A DNA stretch of 64,000 bases from Flammulina velutipes (Eukaryota; Basidiomycota; Agaricomycetes; Agaricales; Physalacriaceae), in the NCBI GenBank assembly GCA_011800155.1, contig JAALGH010000011.1, forward strand, positions 620,001 to 684,000, in the 5' to 3' direction. Numbering within the stretch: the stretch's first letter is position 1; each line of letters starts with the position of its first letter. Positions 1-11,676 of this stretch are shown piece by piece. Below the pieces are notes generated by a model. It made no database searches. It was not told the DNA's origin and was given only the letters and a program-made list of their open reading frames with translations. Position numbers and translations under genes: made by a program.

Positions 1-206
1 AGCATCATTCCGAGTGGCGTATCATGCATCTGGAAAGTTGTATGCGAAAGATTAGGACCTTTCCACGTCTCCTTAGTTTTGCGGCACAGCGTACTACATA
101 TTCACCTGATGCGTGAGGCATTGAGAATGGTAAGTAGTCGACATTGCGAAGCTAAAGTATAATGCTTGTTTATGTAAGCCATGATGGACGCTTGCCTTTG
201 GCCTTC

Positions 207-1944
207 ATGTCGACTGAACTCGAACCCCTCGACGACGAGCAGAAAATTGACTGGGAAACACACAAAAAGGCTAGCTTATTTCCTGGAGGCTTTGGGGAAG
301 AAAGGCAGCGAATATGGTGCGTATAATGATAGTTGCAGTCCGCAGTTACTCACTCGGAACAGGCCTAAACTGTTAGGTATACCGGACACTGTCGTCGACG
401 ACAACGAAGGGATATCGCAGGATGCGCACGACGATGAACGCCAGATTCGCCTCGACACCGACCGCAGCTTCGTACTCTATCCCGTAGGTGAACTGCGTCG
501 GTACGCATCTGGATCCTCCTTCTGACTATTTCCAAGACGACGAAAAGCGAGATCGTGAAGAGCTGCAACAAGAACTCAACCAACTGCTCGTATCTTTATT
601 TCGCAAACGCCCAAAGCTGAGTTATTTCCAGGCAAGTAGCTTCCTGACGTTTATGAGATGGAAGTCTAACATTTTCGCAGGGATATCATGACATTATAAC
701 TGTGATATTCCTAACGCTTCCATCTGAGCGGCAGCTGGCGTGCGCTGAAAAGCTTAGTCTCCATCGCATACGAGACTCAATGGGCGCTGGACTGGAACCA
801 GTGCTCGGTCTAGTTCGGTGCGTTTCCAGCGTGCAGTTTACCTCTTGACTGACTTGCTTAGAGTAATGCAAAACCTCCTTCGAGTGGCCGACCCAGACTA
901 CTCGCAACTCCTCGAACGGTAACAAATCATCTTTACCATGCAACCAAAAACTCATCACTTCTTAGTGTCTCTCCATTACCGTTCTATGCGCTTTCCAACA
1001 TCCTCACTCTGTTCTCGCATGATATGCCCACCCTACGCCTCATCCAGCACGTCTTTGACTATCTGCTATGTCGCCCTCCGGTCATTATCGTCTACCTCGC
1101 TGCCGCCGTCATTCTGGCACGCAAAGACGAGGTTCGCATACTAGACGAGGAGGATGAAGACGGCATGATTCATTCGCTCTTGAACAGCTTACCCAACATT
1201 ACGGACGGTATCGTAGAGGAACCATCCTTGGAAAAAGAACTGTCATCCCCTCTCGAGGAGCCACTGCAAGAGGAGATAAAGCCGGAACCTGAAGCAGTCT
1301 CTTTGGCCTCTCCTGTCAAACCCGAAACTTCAGGAGAAGATACAGTCCAAGAGAAGAGAGAGGATGAGGACGAGCTCAATCTACTATCTCTCCGCGAGCG
1401 TGACGAACCGCCATTGGAGGAACCTCTTAGCGACGAAAAAACCTCTCCTTCAAAGCCGAAATTCACCATTAGTCTATCCTCCATCCTACTTCACGCGGAC
1501 TTCCTTTACGAGTCGTATCCCCCCACACATCCATCGTTAGCACTCTCAAGCATTATGGGTCCCAACAGTGTCGTACACACGTGGGCTGCGTCCATTTCCG
1601 GAACACTCTCGGACGACGACGCAGAAGACATGGTCCGTCATCCTGAACAGATCGTCTTTCCTCCCCAGCCAGAGATTGCAGAGGAGGAAGAGGACGCGAT
1701 CAAAGTAGAGAAGGCACGGAGGAAACGAAGGAAACTCGTGAAGAAGCGCAGAACGATCGTCATGGCGGCGGTTGTCGTTTTGGGAATTGCGATGGCGATA
1801 TATGGGACGCGGAATGGGGCAATTCCCAGTGGAGATAGGTTGCGTACGACTGGCGGTGAACGCCAGTTCAGGAAGATAGAGGGTTGGATGAGAAACTTTG
1901 TGTTGGGTGGGGCGGCTTGGGTTTTAGATATCGGACGAAGATGA
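207..1944 (+). CDS. GYP8: TBC-domain Rab GTPase-activating protein, TBC1D20/Gyp8 type
   Basis: Six exons (207-316, 363-487, 537-631, 681-817, 862-918, 966-1944) give about 500 residues. The TBC domain fills the first half. An arginine-finger motif (LDTDRSFVLYP) is followed by the glutamine-finger motif (YFQGYHDI), then the conserved FYALSNILTLFSHDM block and a PPV-hydrophobic segment typical of the TBC1D20/Gyp8 branch. These proteins stimulate GTP hydrolysis by Rab1/Ypt1 at the ER-Golgi. A long acidic low-complexity stretch follows, then a basic cluster and a C-terminal hydrophobic segment (about 1755-1815) that would act as a tail anchor, as in TBC1D20. ATG 207 was chosen because it opens an acidic N-terminus in frame with the first intron; ATG 181 is in another frame. 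Intron 3 (632-680) starts with GCAAGT, a GC-AG intron lying directly after the glutamine-finger codon. Family call is firm; exact exon ends are inferred. Confidence 0.85.
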
Positions 1945-2483
1945 AGGGTATGTAGGCACTGTTGTATTAGGAGCTGCAGCTAATCATTATTCTTAGTTAT
2001 TTGGAAGCTGTGGCGCGCAGTATTGGAACTCCGACCGATCTAGAGAAGGATATGGCTCAAACTTTCATCTCCGCCGCACCTTGTTCCACTCGTAGAACAA
2101 TACGCCATCGATTCCAAGGCCTTCATTCCTGGCTTCGAACCCCGCTTTATTGTCTCGAGGTCATTTCATCAGAAACGTTGTTTATCGATGTGATGTGGAC
2201 CCACAAAGATGTCATCCGCTATTGAGCAAGTTTGGCTCGTACTGAACACAATTATCACTTCCTCTGTCCAGTTCTTGCTCCCAAACATCGTTATACTGGG
2301 CGCCTTTCTCCTCCAGACTTCTTACTGCACCTCAATCCTCGTCTCCAGTATGAAAATCCGCAAAAACCAGTCTAAGCGCCCATCATCCTGACCTAATGCC
2401 CTCCTCGCACATACTTGTCTTGTGCTGATCGCCGCTAGACATTGCCTCGGCTTATCGTGTTTTCCTTTGTTTTGACAGTGGGG

Positions 2484-2490
2484 TATAAAA
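2484..2490 (+). promoter_or_regulatory. TATA box upstream of decayed gene, copy 1
   Basis: TATAAAA lies 55 bp before an ATG at 2545, followed by a pyrimidine-rich leader, a typical basidiomycete core promoter. The same arrangement is at 9860 in copy 3. Confidence 0.5.
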
Positions 2491-2544
2491 GCCTCCTCGA
2501 ACCCACCGTCTCCCCTCAGAACAGGTCTCCTTCCCCCCACTACC

Positions 2545-3505
2545 ATGTCTGGAGGGCAGCGATAAACTCGCTGTACTTCACCACGGCTATAGCTTCATCG
2601 TGTAATGGTACGTCCTTCTTTCGCCATCGATGCTATCGCATGACTGACGCCGCCGTTATAGACCGCCACAAATATCATCACTCGGTCTAACGGCCTCGTC
2701 GCTCGGCTTGGATGGCATAACACGCTATTATGCGTAACACTTTGAACACCATTCATCTATCCATCCAAGTCGTCGCGGTCGAGGTCGAGGTCAAGGTCAA
2801 GGTCATTGCATACGCGATCGGGCTGCCCACTCACATAATCAGCGCCACAATCCAACGATCGTCGAAGCTAGCTCGCGAAGGAGACACCTATCGTATGCCG
2901 TTTCGCATTTAGATCTGATCTTTATTCTAACGAGGCTGTAGTGTTCTTACTACGCCATCATGCCCATTATGGTAAGCATTCCCATCGCCACAATTTACCC
3001 AATGGCTAATTTATGTACAGCTCGTAACCTCAATATTTGCACCTCGCCGACGAGCCTCTTTGCGACTGTTGAGTGGTGCTGCGAAGCGCGACGTAACGTT
3101 CCTTAGGAATGTGGGCACACTCCAACCAGTGTGCTGTCGCGTGGAAGGGCATCATGAGGCGGGAGTGAATGCTCGTCGAACCAACCTCTCGGCCTCCTCT
3201 TTCTTTTGCTTCTACGCTGTTCTCATCGACGACGGGCCTCTTTGTGACCGTCGAGTGGTGCTGCGAAGCGCGACCTACCTCACCAGTGCTGTCGCGTGGA
3301 AGGGCATCACAAGGCGGGATCAAACGCTCGTCTAACCACACAAAACGAACCCGTGTGATGTGTGACATCAAGATCGGCACCTCCGGAGTTTTCAACAAGC
3401 TCATGGAGTTTAGGCGTCGCTCAGGACAACACAGAGTAGCGCGCTGTCATGGGTGCAGACGCTACTTTCCTGACGCGCCATCGTCAGCAAGATCGCTCGC
3501 CTAGG
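2545..3505 (+). pseudogene. Decayed unrecognised gene, copy 1
   Basis: A start codon sits below a TATA box but the frame closes after six codons. One base fewer in the G-run just after the start would open a frame reading SDKLAVLHHGYSFIV, and in this copy that frame also has a TAA where copy 3 has CAA. Downstream are short exon-like pieces with plausible GT/AG borders, a CxxC-type patch (TCVMCDLKIGTSGVFNKL reading in sister copies) and a CHGCRRYFPDAP motif that partly repeats further on as CTGCSHYFPEAP. I do not recognise the family. The frame disruptions and differences between copies argue for a dead gene; non-coding transcription from the TATA box cannot be excluded. Confidence 0.35.
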
Positions 3506-4344
3506 TACTTATTTCCTTTATCCAATCGTCGAACGTGTAGCTGACTGGTCAACAGATTATCAGATTTCAATGATGAATCTGCGTCTAGGTGATGCGCTAC
3601 CTTCAGAGTTTACAAGCAGCTCGTTGGTGTTAGGCGTCGTTCAGGACCCATAAAGTATGCACGGGGTGCAGTCACTACTTTCCTGAAGCGCCGTTGTTTG
3701 TGGACCACTCGATGAGGTGATTCATTATTTCTGTTTGTTTCGGACGCCACATGCTGATACTTCCATAGTCATTACAGGCTTGGTGGTTTCAGTGTGCCAT
3801 CAAGATTCCAGTGCGATACTTCGGTGAATGTAATCTTATTTTCTGACGACTTCGGATCGAGTTCACCAGTGCATATTATTGGATACCTTGCGATCGTGAA
3901 GGCTAAGTGGACATACTGTAATAATCCTTCCACATCCAAGCAGACTGCGATTTATTATAGAACCTGGTTGTCAAATTATTCAGGATACTGCTACATCCTC
4001 AGCTCAAAGATATCTTTGAAGTTTCCATGGTTGAATGATGTCTTTCTTGCCAATATATGTTAGGGAATTTTCCGTTTTGTGATCCCCCGGCTATACATCA
4101 AACTTGAAGACGAATCGTGGCGCACAATAACGAGAAAGCTCGAATGCACCTGTGCATGCGGTAGGGAAGATGAGACTACTGACTGCCATTGTTTCGAACC
4201 TTCCTCACTCGCAGGTGCGATTGATGTCCCATATAATCACCAAATGATATTGATGATTCATTATGTAGGCGTACAACAGGTGATTAACGTCACTGATATG
4301 TGATACTATACGATATGCAACTATCAAGAAGTAGTAATATGAAT

Positions 4345-5842
4345 CTAACCGAGATATGTTCTAGCTGAAAGATCCCTGAAAGCTAACCAGACCTTTGGGT
4401 GAATACTTCCATGAACCATCAGATAATCATTCGTCGACATTCCAGCCATGGTGCCCTGCTTGTAAGGCGAAGGAATTATGTCCTCCGTCACATTGTCCTG
4501 GGGAGAGCGGAGGACCTGCTCCCACCACTGAGAGACATCTACCGAAGAACCCTTTTCTTCCACCGCAATGATCGAGGTCGTACCATCTTCCAAATCATCA
4601 GACAGTGATGAGGACACGCACCTATTCACACAATAGTCCAGGTTGCTCGTATCCGCAAGACTTGGGAACTTGGTCGGCTCTAGATCGTTCTCATGCGGGG
4701 CAGCCATGAGCAGGCCATCCTTCACATCCCATGAAACCTCCGCCTCGCCTAAGAGAATTCCTCCTGACGTCAAATAGCGTGTAAGAGGCGACCGCAGAGG
4801 GCGACTGCGGGATGGGACATCGGACGAAGAGGAGAACTTGGCGCAATCAGGGATCGGAATGGATTTCCAACAGTCGTAAGTGTCCAGGCTGCGCGATTCA
4901 TCCATGACTGGAGGTGGCCACTGTACGTCATCGGCATTGACAGGAACAGCAACACCGACACTGGGGTTTGGAAGGGGGTCCCAGTACCAAAGATTAATGA
5001 TGGCAATACCCATCGCCAGGACACCGTTTTGATACTCGGTCCTTGGAATCATAGAAGCGAGGCGGGGTACGGTATGGATGAGGGAGAATGGGATGGAGAG
5101 CAAGGTGCGGAGGATAGGGAATGGTTCATCGTGGGGAATTCCAGGGCACTGGGCTGGTTGATAGAACTTTTCCTCTGCATGATGGGAGACTTTGAGGAGA
5201 GAGTGGCACCTGTGGACAGTTATAGGACCAGAGAGCGCTGGATCGTCGATAGCCTATAAAGGGTCTGAGCATGCGAAGCAAGTGAATGGGAGAAACATGA
5301 TTTTTACTTCGAAAACCTGTTCGTATGGTGGACGACCGGGATCCTGTCGTCCAGCAGCAATATATTCCAATCGTAGTTTTGCAAGATCCAACTCATACGC
5401 CAAAGCTCTCGCCAGGACGTCTTCGTGAAGAAACACTGTAGTCGTCGCACAGGGGCTGTCAAAGGAAGGATGTATATTTCCAGACACTATCGAAATCTAG
5501 ATCATGATGAAAGTACGTGAGTACAAAACGCACAAGGGATTAGATTTTCTCGTAACTCGGCCGGATGCGCTGCGTTTCTCTCCTGGCGAAGTCCTCTAGC
5601 TAGCATGCTTTCGAGCTATAGAACATGAGAATTGGATACGGAAAGGAAGGCGACACCTGAGAGACACGAACCCTTGGGGCACTGGCACTGATGCTGGCGG
5701 AAAGTACGTGCGACCACTGTGTCAAAGGATGCTGTGATATACAACACAATGGTAATACGCCATTCCCATAAAAGGTGTTCATAACAGCGATTTCTTGTGC
5801 CGGGTAAGAATGTGTCGACGTGCGGATTGTAGGAGCTGCCAT
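4345..5842 (-). pseudogene. Unrecognised spliced gene with damaged N-terminal half, copy 1
   Basis: The 3' part is clear: an exon at 5308-5487 (open frame, no ATG) joins across a 54-nt intron (5254-5307) to a long exon 4345-5253. The product has a hydrophobic patch and an acidic C-terminal half ending ARTYLG. A probable first exon starts at ATG 5842 (MAAPTIRTSTHSYPAQ) and runs to about 5657. The exon between reads EDFARRETQRIRPSYEKI, then hits TAA, continues as SLVRFVLTYFHHDLDF and then needs a one-base shift to enter the downstream frame. Copy 2 carries exactly the same stop and shift, so the damage predates the duplication, unless an unusual intron hides it. No known domain is recognised. 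Many differences between the copies change amino acids, which fits relaxed constraint. Confidence 0.45.
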
Positions 5843-6105
5843 CGTATTGTGCTGGTGATGGTGGTTGGTGTCAAGTGGACCCCGGCATACGCGGTGCGAT
5901 GTCCGATTGGCAATAAATCTTCGGCCTGCGGCACTTCGGAGTTCGCCGGCCGGCCTCTTACTCTCATCGTCCCGCTCACTGCCCCCCGCTAGTCCGGTGT
6001 TGTTCCGGTCAATGAATATTCAATGGTGTTGACCGTACCACTGACCTTTGACCTCAAGTTAGCCTGGAGATCCTGGCTCTATGTTCTAGGTTCGTTGCAC
6101 TCACG

Positions 6106-6815
6106 TCGATTGCTATCGCATGACTGACGCCGCCGTTGTAGGCCGCCACAAAATATCATTACTCGGTCTAACGGCCTCGTCGCTCGGCTTGGATGGCGTA
6201 ACACACTATTATGCTTAACGCTCTGAACACTATTCATCCATCCAAGTCGTCGCGGTCGAGGTCAAGGTCAAGGTCATTGCATGTTGCGATCGGGCAGCCC
6301 ACTCATAATCAAGCGCCACAATTCAACGATCGTCGAAGCTAGCGCACGAAGGAGACACCTATCGTATGTCTCTTCGCTTTCAGATCTGATCTTCCTTCTA
6401 ATCTAGTTATAGTGTTCTTATTCCATCCATGTTGCCCACTATGGTAAGCATTCCCATCGCCACAATTCAGCCAATGACTAACTTCTCTACAGCGCGTAAC
6501 CTCGTCTTATGCACCTCGCCGACGAGCCTCTTTGTGACCACCGAGTGGTACTGGGAAGCGCGACCGTCCTCACCAGCAGCATGGCCACTCTTCAACTGTG
6601 CTGTCGCGTGAAAGGGCATCACAAGGCAGGAGCGAACGCTCGTCAAACCACCAACCAACCGACCTGTGTGATGTGTGACCTCAAGATCAGCACCTCCGGA
6701 GTTTTCAACAAGCTCATGGAGTTTAGGCGTCGCTCAGGACAACAGAGTAGCGCGCTGTCATGGGTGCAGACGCTACTTTCCTGACGCGCCGTTGCCTGCA
6801 AGATCGCTCGCCTAG
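6106..6815 (+). pseudogene. Decayed unrecognised gene, copy 2 (promoter and first exon missing)
   Basis: This copy starts inside the first intron of the sister copies. Its second exon would join the first exon of copies 1 and 3 as WPPQNIITRSNGLVARLGW, showing that the exon was once coding. Without segment A there is no start or promoter. The Cys-rich patch (6656-6780) is retained. Confidence 0.3.
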
Positions 6816-7663
6816 GTATGTATCGCCTCTATCCAATCGTCGAACGTGTAGCTGACTGGTCAACAGATTATCAGATTTCAATGATGGATCTGCGTCTAGG
6901 TGATGCGCTACCTTCAGAGCTTTCAAGCAGCTTTTTGGTGTTAGGTGTCTTTCAGGACCCATAAAGTATGCACGGGGTGCAGTCACTACTTTCCTGAAGC
7001 GCCGTTGTCTGTCATACCATTCTATGAGGTGATTCATTATTTCGCTTTGTTTTGGACGCCATATGCTAATCCTTCCATAGTCGACCGTCGCATTACAGGC
7101 TTGGTGGTCTCAGTGTGCCATCAAGATTCTAGTGCGATACTTTGCTGAATGTAATCTTATTTTCTGACGACTTCGGTTCGAGTTCACCAGTGCATATTAT
7201 TGGATACCTTGCGATCGTGAAGGCTAAGTGGACGTACTGTAATAATCCTTCTACATCCAAGCAGACTGCGATTTATTATAGAACCGGCTTGTCAAATTAT
7301 TCAGGATACTGCTACATCCTCTGCTCAAAGATGTCTTTGCAGTTGCCTTGGTTGAATGATGTCTTTCTTGCCAATATGTGTTAGGCAATTTTCCGTTTTG
7401 TGATCCCCCGGCTATACATCAAACTTGAAGACGAATTGAGGCGCACAATAACGAGAAAGCTCGAATGCACCTGTGCATGGTAGGGAAGATGAGACTACTG
7501 ACTGCCATTGTTTCGAACCTTCCTCACTCGCAGGTGCGATTGATGTCCCATATAATCACCAAATGATATTGACGATTCATTATGTAGGCGTACAACAGGT
7601 GATTAACGTCACTGATATGTGATACTATACGATATGCAACTATCAAGAAGTAGTAATATGAAT

Positions 7664-9161
7664 CTAACCGAGATATGTTCTAGCTGAAAGATCCCTGAAA
7701 GCTAACCAGACCTTTGGGTGAATACTTCCATGAACCATCAGATAATCATTCGTCGACATTCCAGCCATGGTGCCCTGCTTGTAAGGCGAAGGAATTATGT
7801 CCTCCGTCACATTGTCCTGGGGAGAGCGGAGGACCTGCTCCCACCACTGAGAGACATCTACCGAAGAACCCTTTTCTTCCACCGCAATGATCGAGGTCGT
7901 ACCATCTTCCAAATCATCAGACAGTGATGAGGACACGCACCTATTCACACAATAGTCCAGGTTGCTCGTATCCGCAAGACTTGGGAACTTGGTCGGCTCT
8001 AGATCGTTCTCTTGCGGGGCAGCCATGAACAGGCCATCCTTCACACCCCATGAAACCTCCGCCTCGCCTGAGAAGATTCCTCCTGACGGCAAATAGCGTG
8101 TAAGAGGCGACCGCAGAGGGCGACTGCGGGATGGGACATCGGACGAAGAGGAGAACTTGGCGCAATCAGGGATCGGAATGGATTTCCAACAGTCGTAAGT
8201 GTCCAGGCTGCGCGATTCATCCATGACTGGAGGTGGCCACTGTACGTCATCGGCATTGACAGGAACAGCAACACCGACACTGGGGGTTGGAAGGGGGTCC
8301 CAGTACCAAAGATTAATGATGGCAATACCCATCGCCAGGACACCGTTTTGATACTCGGTCCTTGGAATCATAGAAGCGAGGCGGGGTATGGTATGGATGA
8401 GGGAGAAAGGGATGGAGAGCAAGGTGCGGAGGATAGGGAATGGTTCATCATGGGGAATTCCAGGGCACTGGGCTGGTTCATAGAACTTTTTCTCTGTATA
8501 ATGGAAGACTCCGAGGAGAGAGTGGCACCTGTGGACAGTTATAGGACCAGGGAGCGCTGGATCGTCGATAGCCTATAAAGGGTCTGAGCATACGAAGCAA
8601 GTGAATGGGAGAAACATGATTTTTACTTTGAAAACCCGTTCGTATGATGGACGACCGGGATCCTGTCGTCCAGCAGCAATATATTCCAATCGTAGTTTTG
8701 CAAGATCCAACTCATACGCCAAAGCTCTCGCCAGGACGTCTTCGTGAAGAAACACTGTAGTCGTCGCACAGGGGCTGTCAAAGGAAGGATGTATATTTCC
8801 AGACACTATCGAAATCTAGATCATGATGAAAGTACGTGAGTACAAAACGCACAAGGGATTAGATTTTCTCGTAACTCGGCCGGATGCGCTGCGTTTCTCT
8901 CCCGGCGAAGTCCTCTAGCTAGCATGCTTTCGAGCTATAGAACATGAGAATTAGATACGGAAAGGAAGGCGACACCTGAGAGACACGAACCCTGGGGGCA
9001 CTGGCACTGATGCTGGCGGAAAGTACGTGCGACCACTGTGTCAAATGATACTGCGATATACAACACAATGGTAATACGCCATTCCCATAAAAGGTGTTCA
9101 TAACATCAATTTCTTGTGCCGGGTAAGAATGTGTCGTTGTGCGAATTGTAGGAGCTGCCAT
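7664..9161 (-). pseudogene. Unrecognised spliced gene with damaged N-terminal half, copy 2
   Basis: Same structure as the copy at 4345-5842: main exon 7664-8572, 54-nt intron 8573-8626, exon 8627-8806, and probable first exon from ATG 9161. The in-frame TAA (near 8871) and the one-base shift (near 8785) are the same as in copy 1. The two long exons differ by several replacements (for example D/G, LL/FS, H/Q) and no new stops. Family unknown. Confidence 0.45.
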
Positions 9162-9859
9162 CGTAGTGTGCTGGTGATGGTGGTTGGTGTCAAGAGGACC
9201 CCGGCATACGCGGTGCGAGGTCCGATCCACCAACACCAAATTTAGGCACTTGGGGCTTCGCGGTTTTTCGAGGCTTTCCGTGCGCCATTTGGATCGGGAA
9301 GCCGATTTTTTGAAGAGTATGTACACACTGTTGTATTAAGACCTGCAGCTAATCATTATTGTTCTTAGTTAACTCGAAGTACTGTGGCGCGTAGCAGTGG
9401 AACCCTGGGCCGTTCACAGAAGAAGAGTATGGCTCAAACTTTCATCTCCGCCGCACCTTGTTCCACTCGTAGAACAATACGCCATCTATTCCAAGGCCTC
9501 CATTCCTGGCTTCAAACCCCGCTTTATTGTCTCGAGGTCATTTCATCAGGAACGTTGTTTATCGATGTGATGTGGACCCACAAAGATGTCATCGGGTATC
9601 GAGCAAGTTTGGCTCGTACTGAACACAATTATCACTCCCTCTGTTCAGTTCTTGCTCCCAAACATCGTTATACTGGGCACCTTTCCCCTCCAAACTTCTT
9701 ACTGCACCTCGATTTTAGTCTCCAGCATGAAAATCCGCGAAACCAGCCTAAGCGCCCATCATCCTGTCCTTATGCCCTCCTCGCACATCCTTGTCTTGTG
9801 CTGATCGCCGTTAGCCACCGCCTCGGCTTATCGTGTTTTCCTTTGTTTTGACAGTGGGG

Positions 9860-9866
9860 TATAAAA
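9860..9866 (+). promoter_or_regulatory. TATA box upstream of decayed gene, copy 3
   Basis: TATAAAA 55 bp before the ATG at 9921; same spacing and leader as in copy 1. Confidence 0.5.
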
Positions 9867-9920
9867 GCCTCCTCGAACCCACCGTCTCCCCTCAGAACAG
9901 GTCTCCTTCCCCCCACTACC

Positions 9921-10885
9921 ATGTCTGGAGGGCAGCGATAAACTCGCTGTACTTCACCACGGCTATAGCTTCATCGTGCAATGGTACGTCCTTCTTTCGC
10001 CATCGATGCTATCGCATGACTGACGCCGCCGCTGTAGACCGCCACAAAATATTATCACTCGGTCTAACGGCCTCGTCGCTCGGCTTGGATGGCTTAACAT
10101 ACTATTATGCTTAACGCTATGAACATCATCCATCCATCCATCCAAGTCGTCGCGGTCGAGGTCAAGGTCAAGGTCATTGCATGTTGCGATCGGGCAGCCC
10201 ACTCATAATCAAGCGCCACAATCCAACGATCGTCGAAGCTAGCTCGCGAAAGAGACACATATCGTACGTCCTTTCGCATTTAGATCTGATCTCCTTCTAA
10301 CATAGTTATAGTGTTCTTATTCCAACCATGTTGTCCACTATGGTAAGTATTCCCATCGCCACAATTTAGCCTATAGCTAACTCATGTACAGCTCGTACTC
10401 TCTTCTTATGCACCTCGCCGACGAGCCTCTTCGCGACTGTCGAGTGATTCTGCGAAGCGCGACGTAACGTTCCTTTGGAATGTGAGCACACTCCCACGAG
10501 TGTGCTGTCGCGTGGAAGGGCATCATGAAGCGGGAGTGAATGCTTGTCGAACCACCAACTTCTCAGCTCTATCTATGTCTTACGCCAACGACGAGCCTCT
10601 TCGTGACCGCTAAGTGGTGCTGCGAAGCGCGACCTACCTCACCAGTAGCATGAGCACAGTGCTGTCGCGCGGAAGGGCATCACAAGGCGGGAGCGAACGC
10701 TCGTCGAACCACCAACCAACCGACCTGTGTGATGTGTGACCTCAAGATCGGCACCTCCGGAGTTTTCAACAAGCTCGAGGAGTTTAGGCGTTGTTCAGGA
10801 CAACATGGAGTATGCGCGCTGTCATGGGTGCAGACGCTACTTTCCTGACGCGCCGTTGCCTGCAAGATCGCTCGCCTAGGTACCT
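9921..10885 (+). pseudogene. Decayed unrecognised gene, copy 3
   Basis: Has the TATA box, leader, ATG and the same early frameshift as copy 1. The later CAA codon (TAA in copy 1) is intact, so this is the least damaged first exon. The second-exon junction would give TGA in this copy and a Trp codon in copy 2. The Cys-rich patch and YFPDAP motif are retained. No family recognised. Confidence 0.3.
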
Positions 10886-11150
10886 ATCCCTTTTATCCAA
10901 TCGCCGAATGTGTCACTGACTGGTCATTAGATTGCCAGATTCCAATGTTGGATCTGCATCTAGGTGATGCGCTACCTTCAGAGCTTACAAGCAGCTCGTT
11001 GGTGTTAGGCGTCTTTTAGGACCCATAAAGTATGCACGGGGTGCAGTCACTACTTTCCTGAAGCGCCGTTGTCTCCGTACTACTCAATGAGGTGATTGAC
11101 TATTTTGTCTTCTGCCAGATGCACATGCTGATTCTTTCATAGTCGACCAA

Positions 11151-11676
11151 CTTTATGTACGATCCTATCCGAGTACTGGGGTTTTGTATGTCCGACGATA
11201 TTCACTGGGGCAAACACTGGAATCCACTGGCACTGGTACTAGTCTATGGTCGTCGACTCTCTTCTGCTGCTACTGGTGGGCTTTTGTGTTTCTCCGACCC
11301 TACGACTGCACTGGAAACTGGATCCAAATTCGTCTTTATCTTAAATAGTTAGAATCTATGAAATATTATCATTTATTTCCCATATACACTCAGCTCGGGT
11401 TCGAAGTGGCAGTGGTAGGAATTTGAAAGGACATCCTGGACAAACAAGGTCAAGATCAATATCGGAATCTCTTTACGGCCTTTGCCGGTTACCATTGACC
11501 ACAACCACCACCACCGTTCAGCTTGACTTCAATCGTTAACGTTCTCAACTGCCAGCCTTCTACTTATCGTCTTATCGCGTGCTAGGAAGGCATATGTCGT
11601 TATCAAATTCTTTCATGGACACGGCCCGGCAGATAGGCAGTTCGCTGTTATCACATCAGCTCTCTCCGTTACTATC
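11151..11676. other. Intergenic, upstream of the FAD oxidoreductase
   Basis: Unique sequence after the triplication. It contains a short open frame (11155-11352) with no recognisable features and then the presumed promoter of the next gene. I see no clear TATA box. Confidence 0.5.

Larger units (their letters stand above)
1945..5915. repeat. Tandem segmental duplication, copy 1 (A-B-C)
   Basis: The block begins right after the Rab-GAP stop codon. Segment A (about 1945-2625) recurs at 9310-10003. Segment B (about 2625-3770) recurs at 6106-7090 and 10003-11150. Segment C (about 3770-5915) recurs at 7090-9228. The copies are nearly identical by eye with scattered substitutions and small indels. 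This copy is the only one holding all three segments. Segment A ends with a TATA box and leader, segment B holds short decayed exons on +, and segment C holds a gene on the minus strand. Within B there is a smaller internal direct repeat (about 3045-3180 and 3228-3340), present once in copy 2 and twice in copy 3. Confidence 0.85.
6106..9228. repeat. Tandem segmental duplication, copy 2 (B-C)
   Basis: Segments B and C are repeated here without segment A, so the TATA box and leader are missing. About 110 bp of unrelated sequence (5990-6105) separates this copy from copy 1. The right end near 9228 runs into short unique sequence before copy 3. The internal B sub-repeat is present once. Confidence 0.85.
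9310..11150. repeat. Tandem segmental duplication, copy 3 (A-B)
   Basis: Segment A returns here (similarity begins with bases matching the end of the Rab-GAP gene, near 1940) followed by segment B. Segment C is absent; sequence becomes unique after about 11150. The B sub-repeat is present twice, as in copy 1. Confidence 0.85.

Noticed and set aside
3794..4063. Open frame conserved in both C segments (3794-4063 and 7142-7384)
   Set aside because: Most differences between the two copies change the amino acid, there is no promoter or family match, and it lies antisense to the 3' flank of the minus-strand gene; the conservation is explained by recent duplication.
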